Origin: Paracoccaceae bacterium
Lineage (GTDB): Bacteria; Pseudomonadota; Alphaproteobacteria; Rhodobacterales; Rhodobacteraceae
Reading direction: 5' to 3'
Length of the DNA stretch: 8,153 nucleotides
NCBI GenBank assembly: GCA_021767525.1
Contig: JAASTF010000134.1
Span: 1-8,153, forward strand
Shown: piece by piece, positions 1 through 4,573 of the stretch
Layout of the letters: each line of letters starts with the position of its first letter
How positions within the stretch are numbered: the first letter of the stretch is position 1
Notes under the pieces: model-generated
Databases searched by the model: none
What the model saw: only the letters and a program-made list of their open reading frames with translations
Told to the model about the DNA's origin: nothing
Program-made: the position numbers and the translations under genes

Positions 1-162
1 GAAGAAGCGGTGACCGAGGCGCGCGAGATCCTGGCCGCGATGGAAGAGGCCAAGGCCCGCGGCGAGGGTGCGACCACCTACAAGGGCAAGCTGATCGACA
101 TCGCCTCGATCAAGCAGGCCGAGGTGATCGTGCGCCAGGCCGAGATGATCGCCGCGCAGTAA
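1..162 (+). CDS. mcl1: L-malyl-CoA/beta-methylmalyl-CoA lyase, C-terminal 53 residues (5' end outside window)
   Basis: Reading frame 1 is open from the first base to a TAA at 160-162 and encodes the last 53 residues of a protein. The segments VTEAREILAAMEEAKARGEG, TYKGKLIDIAS and IKQAEVIVRQAEMIAA match, from memory, the C-terminus of Rhodobacter Mcl1, a member of the HpcH/HpaI aldolase/CitE superfamily. Mcl1 is cytoplasmic and reversibly cleaves L-malyl-CoA to acetyl-CoA and glyoxylate, and beta-methylmalyl-CoA to propionyl-CoA and glyoxylate. It acts in the ethylmalonyl-CoA pathway for acetyl-CoA assimilation. The active site is in the missing part, so function rests on tail similarity alone. 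In this superfamily the C-terminal segment forms a lid contributed to the neighbouring subunit's active site. The gene converges on the histidine-kinase operon. A related CitE-like lyase is the main alternative. Confidence 0.85.
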   Translation, partial: EEAVTEAREILAAMEEAKARGEGATTYKGKLIDIASIKQAEVIVRQAEMIAAQ

Positions 163-190
163 AAATGGGTGCGGCCCTGCCGGGCCGCAC
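160..190 (-). terminator. Likely intrinsic terminator of the minus-strand kinase operon, overlapping the mcl1 stop codon
   Basis: GTGCGGCCC (169-177) and GGGCCGCAC (182-190) form a perfect 9-bp stem with a 4-base loop. On the plus strand no T-run follows. Read on the minus strand, the stem is followed after three bases by five Ts (complement of AAAAA at 161-165), the form of an intrinsic terminator for transcripts arriving from the kinase gene. The T-run lies on the mcl1 TAA. The stem may also protect the 3' end of the mcl1 mRNA. Seen in sequence; activity is inferred. Confidence 0.6.
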
Positions 191-202
191 GCCGGATATC
201 TC

Positions 203-218
203 GGGCCCTTGCGGGCCC
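203..218. repeat. Small GGGCCC inverted repeat in the convergent gap
   Basis: GGGCCC (203-208), TTGC (209-212) and GGGCCC (213-218) can form a 6-bp stem with a 4-base loop on either strand. It lies between the two stronger hairpins of the mcl1/kinase gap. It has no T-run and is probably part of the composite 3'-end structure rather than an independent terminator. Confidence 0.4.
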
Positions 219-226
219 TCGGGGAT

Positions 227-275
227 GAGGGGCTCTGCCCCTCAAACTCCCCGGAGTTTTCCTGGCAAGATGAAG
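227..275 (+). terminator. Composite hairpin element typical of Rhodobacteraceae gene ends; likely mcl1 terminator
   Basis: Two adjacent hairpins are visible. GAGGGGC-TCT-GCCCCTC (227-243) has a 7-bp stem. AAACTC-CCCG-GAGTTT (244-259) has a 6-bp stem running into a T-tract (257-260). The second has intrinsic-terminator form for plus-strand transcripts and, being A-flanked, could also work on the other strand. The trailing part CCTGGCAAGATGAAG (261-275) with the upstream CCCCGGAG resembles, from memory, a short motif recurring after coding regions in Rhodobacter, Paracoccus and Roseobacter genomes. It ends next to the kinase stop codon at 277. Termination for mcl1 is the likely role; the family-wide recurrence is recalled, not searched. 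Confidence 0.6.
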
Positions 276-276
276 A

Positions 277-1221
277 TCAGAAGCGGATCGTGAAAGCCGC
301 GCCGGTGTCGCTGTCGTCGAGCGTGATGTCGGCCCCGCCCGCACGCAGCATCGTGCGGGTGATCGCCAGCCCCATGCCGCTGCCGCCCTTGGCGCGCGCG
401 GTGGTAAAGAACGGGTCGAAGATGCGCGCGCGGTCGCCCGGGGGGATGCCGGGGCCATTATCGGTGATCCGCATCGCCTTTCCATCACAGATGATCGTCA
501 ACCGCGTCGCTCCGTGGCGCGCGGCGTTCTGCGCCAGCTGTTCGAGCACCGCGCGCAGGGCCGTTGCATCGAGCGGCACCGGCACCGCGCCGTGCACATC
601 CGCCGGCAGGGCCAGCCCCTGCGCCGCCCTGTGCAGATCGGCCGGGCCGCGCCCCACCGGATCGCGCGCCGCCGAGAGGCGCCGTAGCGCGGTCAGCAGC
701 CCGTCCATGCGTTCCGCCGCATCCTTGACCGTGCCCAGCAGAACCTGCCGGTCGGGTTCGGGCAGCGCGGGGTCGTCGAGCAGCTCGGCCGCGCCCAAAA
801 GGCTGGTCAGCGGCGAGCGCAGTTCATGCGTGACGTGATCGGTATAGGCGCGCAGGCCTGCCTCGCGGTCTTGCAGGGTGCTGGCCATTTCGTCCACCGC
901 TTGGCCCAGGGCGGAAAACTCGGGCGTGCCGAAATGGCTGGGCAGCGGCGCGTCCCCGCGCCCGTCCTTGACCGCGTGGGCATGGTCGGTCAGCGCCCAG
1001 ACCGGGCGCAGCACCAACCGCCACAGCAAGAAGCCCAGAACCGCCGTCGCCGCCACCGCCATCCAGCCGATCATCCAGGCGGTTTCGCCCCAGCCCAGGA
1101 TGTTGCCCGCCACGCGGAAATACCCCACGCCCAGCAGCGGCAGGCACAGAACAGCCGCGAGCGTACCACCGATCACCAACGCCAAAGGCGGGCGCCATTT
1201 CTGCCTTATCCGCCCTGGCAT
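277..1221 (-). CDS. Two-component sensor histidine kinase, 314 aa, with minimal periplasmic region
   Basis: This is an inner-membrane sensor kinase that should autophosphorylate and pass phosphate to the response regulator encoded just upstream. Two membrane segments lie at about residues 12-34 and 47-70, with only about ten residues between them. A HAMP-like linker follows (about 71-122). The phospho-acceptor H-box THELRSPLTS places the His at 132. The ATPase domain shows an N-box with Asn232 (LAQNAARHG), G1 DNGPGIP (254-260), F-box IFDPFF (267-272) and G2 GGSGMGLAI (279-287), so all catalytic motifs are intact. At 314 residues it is short because a sensory domain is missing. The ATG at 1221 lies inside the regulator gene (16-base overlap) with only a weak GGA-containing ribosome site, which suggests translational coupling. 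It is distantly CreC-like around the H-box, but that name is not justified. The signal is unknown. Confidence 0.93.
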   Translation of the reverse strand: MPGRIRQKWRPPLALVIGGTLAAVLCLPLLGVGYFRVAGNILGWGETAWMIGWMAVAATAVLGFLLWRLVLRPVWALTDHAHAVKDGRGDAPLPSHFGTPEFSALGQAVDEMASTLQDREAGLRAYTDHVTHELRSPLTSLLGAAELLDDPALPEPDRQVLLGTVKDAAERMDGLLTALRRLSAARDPVGRGPADLHRAAQGLALPADVHGAVPVPLDATALRAVLEQLAQNAARHGATRLTIICDGKAMRITDNGPGIPPGDRARIFDPFFTTARAKGGSGMGLAITRTMLRAGGADITLDDSDTGAAFTIRF

Positions 1222-1889
1222 GGCCCCATCCGTATGCCGACGCCGTGCACCGTTTCCACCGCGTCGGCGCAGCCGGCCTGGGCCAGCTTGGCGCGCAGGT
1301 TGCGCAGATGGCTGTCCAGCGTGCGGTCGGAGACGTGGATATGCGCGCCATAGACCGCCGCGATCAGCTGTGCGCGCGGGCGGACCATCTCGGGCTGGGT
1401 CATCAGATGCACCAGGATCGCCATTTCCCGCGCAGTCAGGTCAACGGGCTGACCCGCCACGGTGCAGGCGTGCCGCGCGGGGTCGAGCGCAAGGCGGCCG
1501 CGCGTCTTGGCCCCCTGGGGCGCGGCGGGCGCGCGGCGGCGCAGGATGGCGCGGATGCGGGCCACCAGCTCGCGCGGGGAAAAGGGCTTGGGCACATAGT
1601 CGTCGGCGCCCATTTCAAAGCCCAGCACGCGGTCGATCTCGTCATCGCGGGCGGTCAGGAAAAGAACCGGCGTGTCATGGCTGGCGCGCAGTTCGCGGCA
1701 TACCTCCAGCCCGTCCATGCGCGGCAAGCCGATATCCAGCACGATCAGGTCGGCGCGGCCATTGCGGGCCTTGGCCAGCGCCTCGGCGCCGTCGCCCGCC
1801 TCGGCCACCTTGTGCCCGGCCTGGGTCAGCGCCACGCGCAGAACGGCGCGGATTTGCGGGTCGTCATCGACGATCAGGATCTCCGCCAT
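1206..1889 (-). CDS. OmpR/PhoB-family response regulator, 227 aa
   Basis: This is a DNA-binding transcription factor, the presumed partner of the kinase encoded just downstream. The receiver domain (about 1-118) has the acidic pair Asp8/Asp9, phospho-acceptor Asp52 (VLDIGLPRMDG), Thr79 (FLTAR) and Lys101 (PKPFSPREL), so phosphorylation chemistry is intact. A winged-helix effector domain (about 130-222) carries the recognition-helix region SDRTLDSHLRNLRAKL and ends in ETVHGVGIRMG, where most relatives have GYR. Length is normal for the family. The ATG at 1889 lies three bases after the stop of the membrane-protein gene and follows AAGG at ten-base spacing. OmpR/PhoB-type regulators bind tandem direct repeats about 11 bp apart; such an array lies upstream of this operon at 3421-3464, so autoregulation is plausible but inferred. 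Target genes are unknown. Confidence 0.95.
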   Translation of the reverse strand: MAEILIVDDDPQIRAVLRVALTQAGHKVAEAGDGAEALAKARNGRADLIVLDIGLPRMDGLEVCRELRASHDTPVLFLTARDDEIDRVLGFEMGADDYVPKPFSPRELVARIRAILRRRAPAAPQGAKTRGRLALDPARHACTVAGQPVDLTAREMAILVHLMTQPEMVRPRAQLIAAVYGAHIHVSDRTLDSHLRNLRAKLAQAGCADAVETVHGVGIRMGPCQGG

Positions 1890-1892
1890 GTC

Positions 1893-3368
1893 TTACGCGC
1901 CTTGTTCTGCCAGTGCCGCAAGGCTAGTGCGGGTGCGGTGGTTTCGGAACCCCCATTCGCGCCAATCGCGCGGCGCATGGATATAGGGCACATCGCTGAC
2001 GCATAGGCGGCGGCCCACGCGCGCCTCGTAGGCGCGAATGGGCGGCAGCGCGGCGGGGCCAAGCATGCAGATATACCAGGCATCCAGCGGCACATCATGG
2101 GTCAGGTTATAGCGCGCGATCGCCCGGTCGAAGCTGACGAAACTGCAGGCATAAAGCACCGCCAGACCCAGGAGCGCTGCCCGCGCCAGCAGCCAGCCGG
2201 CGCTGCGATGGGCGATCACCTGCCAGATCACCAGGCACAGCCCCGCGGCCACGACACCCATCCAGACAAAGGCCGCCAGGCGCAGGCGGGTCAGGCCATA
2301 AACCTCGACATAGAGTTCCAGCCGCAGGATCGAGGACAGGACCAGCAGCACCGTCTGCGCCACCCAGACCAGCAGCACCGCGCGCAAGATCCGGTCGCCC
2401 ACCACGAAGGGCCGGGCGATCAGCGCGAAAAGCCCCGCCAGCAGCGCGGTTGCCAGCAGCGGATAGGCGCCACGATGGGCGTATTCGGCGTAACTCAGCC
2501 CCTCTGGCAGGGCCGCGCCGCCCCACAGATAGGCCAGGTCGCTGGCCGTTTGCACCGCGAATAATCCGTTGAACAGGATCAGCGAGCGGCGCACCGATGG
2601 CCCGTTCAGTATGGCGGGCGCCGTGCCGGTGCCTTTTGGCGCGGTCAGTGGCAGGCGCAGACGTTGCGCCATCGCCGACAGCCGCAGGAACGGCCACAGG
2701 ATCACCGCCGCGCCCAGCCAGAATAGAACCCGCCCAAGCGAGGGGGGATGCACCTCGCCCATCCAGGTCAGGCTGCGGGCGAACATCGGGTTCGCCTCGA
2801 TCAGCAGGGCGGCGAATACCAGCCCCAGACCGGCGGGCAGCGACCAGCCCAGCAGGAGCCGGCGAATCTGCCCCGGCGGCGTGTCCGGCATCCCATGGCG
2901 CAGCACGCGCAAATCGCCGCGCAGCTGTCCGGGCATGGCCTGCACGAACCGCCAGGCCGCGCGCGCCGTGGCGGCCACGCCCTGCCACCCGCACAGCCCG
3001 ATCCACCCCGCGCCGCCCGTCAGGCCCAGCAGCCAGAACGCCAGCGACAGCGGCTGCACCTGCTCGACCACCGGCAGCATCAGGGCGGTGCCCAGCGCGA
3101 TACCGCCCGCGCCGCGCCCGTCCACCGCCAGGGCCGCGGCGCACAGAACGATCACCCCGAACACCGCCAGCGACAGGCCCGGCGCCACCTGCCAGATCAG
3201 CACATCCGCCGCCACCAGCAGCGCCACCAACGCGGCGGCGCGCGCCGCCCCGTCACCGGTGCTGGCGCGGGCGGGGTCGCGCGGGGGGCGGCGGAACACC
3301 GGCGCATCCAGCCACCAGCCGTCTTTCTGGATCGCGGCGGGCACGCCGCGCAGGGTCAAATCGGTCAT
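1893..3368 (-). CDS. Polytopic inner-membrane protein, DUF4173 (DUF4153-related) family, 491 aa
   Basis: The function is unknown. The protein is strongly hydrophobic, with about ten or eleven predicted membrane segments, roughly at 42-60, 63-82, 87-104, 108-126, 171-190, 212-230, 264-283, 302-320, 327-349, 364-384 and 393-411. Loop motifs include LSYAEYAHRGAYPLL (291-305), LYVEVYGLTRLRLAAFVW (352-369) and SFDRAIARYNL (412-422), which I recognise as typical of the DUF4173 group. The C-terminal 70 residues are hydrophilic and include WREWGFRNHRTRT. I chose the ATG at 3368 because an AGGA sits about ten bases upstream; the frame stays open 63 more codons, but that extension is a low-complexity lead-in without family character. 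It is first gene of the operon, and its TAA at 1893-1895 ends three bases before the regulator's start. Co-transcription with a kinase that lacks a periplasmic sensor suggests a signalling partner or regulated target; this is inference. Confidence 0.85.
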   Translation of the reverse strand: MTDLTLRGVPAAIQKDGWWLDAPVFRRPPRDPARASTGDGAARAAALVALLVAADVLIWQVAPGLSLAVFGVIVLCAAALAVDGRGAGGIALGTALMLPVVEQVQPLSLAFWLLGLTGGAGWIGLCGWQGVAATARAAWRFVQAMPGQLRGDLRVLRHGMPDTPPGQIRRLLLGWSLPAGLGLVFAALLIEANPMFARSLTWMGEVHPPSLGRVLFWLGAAVILWPFLRLSAMAQRLRLPLTAPKGTGTAPAILNGPSVRRSLILFNGLFAVQTASDLAYLWGGAALPEGLSYAEYAHRGAYPLLATALLAGLFALIARPFVVGDRILRAVLLVWVAQTVLLVLSSILRLELYVEVYGLTRLRLAAFVWMGVVAAGLCLVIWQVIAHRSAGWLLARAALLGLAVLYACSFVSFDRAIARYNLTHDVPLDAWYICMLGPAALPPIRAYEARVGRRLCVSDVPYIHAPRDWREWGFRNHRTRTSLAALAEQGA

Positions 3369-3535
3369 CGTCACTGTCCTTTGTCGGGGTCTTTTGCTGG
3401 CATCGGTTCTGACGGCGCGGGCTGCATCGGATGTGCATGGGTTGTGCATGTTTTGTGCAGCCTCTTTCCGCGACGCCCCGCTTGCCAAGGGCGGTGCCCC
3501 GTGACACCCTTTCGGCTCGACAACGGAGGGGGCGC
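3369..3535. promoter_or_regulatory. Divergent intergenic region between the membrane-protein/two-component operon and deoC
   Basis: These 167 bases must hold the promoters of both divergent operons. On the minus strand AGGA lies about ten bases before the membrane-protein start. On the plus strand GGAGG at 3525-3529 precedes the deoC ATG by six bases. A possible deoC -35 is TTGCCA (3482-3487), but the hexamer at 17-base spacing, CACCCT (3505-3510), is a poor -10, so no promoter is called. A 4-bp dyad CTTG-C-CAAG overlaps the TTGCCA, and GGGC-GGT-GCCC (3489-3499) follows it. The main feature is the 11-bp repeat array, listed separately. Confidence 0.6.
3421..3464. promoter_or_regulatory. Four-unit 11-bp tandem repeat, candidate response-regulator operator
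   Basis: Consecutive 11-mers read gctgcatcgga / tgtgcatgggt / tgtgcatgttt / tgtgcagcctc. TGTGCA begins at exactly 3432, 3443 and 3454, and the degenerate first unit keeps TGCA in register at 3423. Units two and three agree at 9 of 11 positions. The 11-bp spacing puts the cores on nearly the same face of the helix. This matches the tandem half-site layout used by OmpR/PhoB-family regulators (pho box; CreB sites also repeat at 11 bp). It lies about 53-96 bases upstream of the operon encoding such a regulator and 72-115 bases upstream of deoC. The repeats are seen directly; the binding protein is inferred. Confidence 0.5.
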
Positions 3536-4519
3536 ATGCAGGCCACGGACACCACAAAGCAGCTGCCGCAAGTGACCGAGCCGCGCAATCCGGGGCAAGA
3601 GCTCGACATGGATTGGGTTATGTCGGCCCGCGCCAACAGCTCGGCCATCGAACGGCGCTGCGCCACACTGCCCGGCCGCCGCAGCGTGAAGAAAGAGTAT
3701 CAGGCGGCATGGCTTTGCCGCGCGATATCCTGCATCGACCTGACGACGCTGGCGGGGGATGACACGGCGGGCCGGGTTGCGCGTCTGGCCGCCAAGGCGC
3801 GGCAGCCAGTGCGCGCCGACATCCTGGAAAGCCTTGGAATGCAAGGGCTTACCGTTGGCGCGGTCTGTGTCTATCACGACATGATTGCGCCCGCGCGCGA
3901 TGCGCTGGCAGGCAGCGGCATCCCCGTTGCGGCGGTGTCCACCGGCTTTCCCGCGGGGCTGTCGCCCTTTCACCTGCGCGTCGCCGAGATCGAGGAAAGC
4001 GTCAAGGCCGGCGCCGATGAGATCGACATCGTGATCTCGCGCCGGCATGTGCTGACCGGCAATTGGCAGGCGCTGTATGATGAAATGCGCGCCTTTCGCG
4101 CGGCCTGTGGCGCGGCGCATGTCAAGGCGATCCTGGCGACGGGCGAGCTGGGAAGCCTGCGCAACGTCGCCCGCGCCAGCCTTGTCTGCATGATGGCGGG
4201 CGCCGATTTCATCAAGACCAGCACCGGCAAGGAAAGCGTGAACGCCACCCTGCCCGTCAGCCTGGTGATGCTGCGCGCGATCCGCGAATATCACGACAAA
4301 ACCGGCTATCGCGTGGGATACAAACCGGCGGGCGGGATATCCAAGGCGAAGGACGCGCTGGTCTATCTGTCGCTGATGAAAGAGGAGTTGGGCGACCGCT
4401 GGCTGCTGCCCGACCTGTTTCGGTTCGGCGCGTCCAGCCTGCTGGGCGATATCGAGCGGCAGTTGGAACACCACGTCACCGGCGCCTATTCCGCCAAGTG
4501 GCGGCACGCGATGGGGTAA
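3536..4519 (+). CDS. deoC: Deoxyribose-phosphate aldolase, long animal-like form, 327 aa
   Basis: This cytoplasmic class I aldolase converts 2-deoxy-D-ribose 5-phosphate to D-glyceraldehyde 3-phosphate and acetaldehyde, the last step of deoxynucleoside breakdown. The Schiff-base lysine is Lys227 in DFIKTSTGKESVNAT. Lys263 in VGYKPAGG matches E. coli Lys201, and Asp164 in DEIDIVI matches Asp102, so the triad is intact. The phosphate-site region LFRFGASSLLGDIERQ (294-309) is also present. About 60 extra N-terminal residues relative to the E. coli enzyme include GRRSVKKEYQAAWL and CIDLTTLAGDDT, which closely resemble vertebrate DERA as I remember it. The ATG at 3536 was chosen because GGAGG lies six bases upstream; an earlier ATG at 3431 would add a Cys-rich, non-family leader and lies within the operator-like repeats. 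It is first in an operon with an aldehyde dehydrogenase and an acyl-CoA ligase, which fits disposal of the acetaldehyde product. Confidence 0.97.
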   Translation: MQATDTTKQLPQVTEPRNPGQELDMDWVMSARANSSAIERRCATLPGRRSVKKEYQAAWLCRAISCIDLTTLAGDDTAGRVARLAAKARQPVRADILESLGMQGLTVGAVCVYHDMIAPARDALAGSGIPVAAVSTGFPAGLSPFHLRVAEIEESVKAGADEIDIVISRRHVLTGNWQALYDEMRAFRAACGAAHVKAILATGELGSLRNVARASLVCMMAGADFIKTSTGKESVNATLPVSLVMLRAIREYHDKTGYRVGYKPAGGISKAKDALVYLSLMKEELGDRWLLPDLFRFGASSLLGDIERQLEHHVTGAYSAKWRHAMG

Positions 4520-4520
4520 G

Positions 4521-4550
4521 CCGGGGGTGGGCAAACTGCCCACCCTACGG
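4521..4550 (+). repeat. Stem-loop (REP-like palindrome) between deoC and the aldehyde dehydrogenase gene
   Basis: GGGTGGGC (4525-4532), loop AAACT, and GCCCACCC (4538-4545) form a perfect 8-bp stem. With a G-T pair, one bulged A (4547) and outer CCG/CGG pairs it extends to 4521-4550. It starts two bases after the deoC stop. No T-run follows, so it is not a standard terminator. It may stabilise the upstream mRNA or lower expression of downstream genes. The GTGGGC...GCCCACCCTACGG form resembles short dispersed palindromes I recall from many proteobacterial genomes. Confidence 0.55.
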
Positions 4551-4573
4551 CCACTGGACACAAGGGTAAGCGC

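Noticed and set aside
209..2006. Several long plus-strand open frames (209-838, 826-1353, 878-1927, 1245-2006) across the kinase and regulator
   Set aside because: They are shadows of two intact, motif-rich minus-strand genes. Their translations are low-complexity Arg/Ala/Pro/Ser-rich without domains.
3482..3510. Sigma-70 promoter for deoC (TTGCCA, 17 bases, CACCCT)
   Set aside because: The -35 is good but the -10 matches at only two positions, so it was noted and not called.
3431..3535. Upstream ATG at 3431 as the deoC start (362 residues)
   Set aside because: There is no ribosome site before it, the added 35 residues are Cys/Arg-rich and unlike the family, and it lies in the repeat array. 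GGAGG is well placed before the ATG at 3536.
3369..3557. Upstream start at 3557 for the membrane protein (554 residues)
   Set aside because: The extra 63 residues have no family character, would cover the whole divergent promoter region and overlap the deoC start. The ATG at 3368 has an AGGA site.
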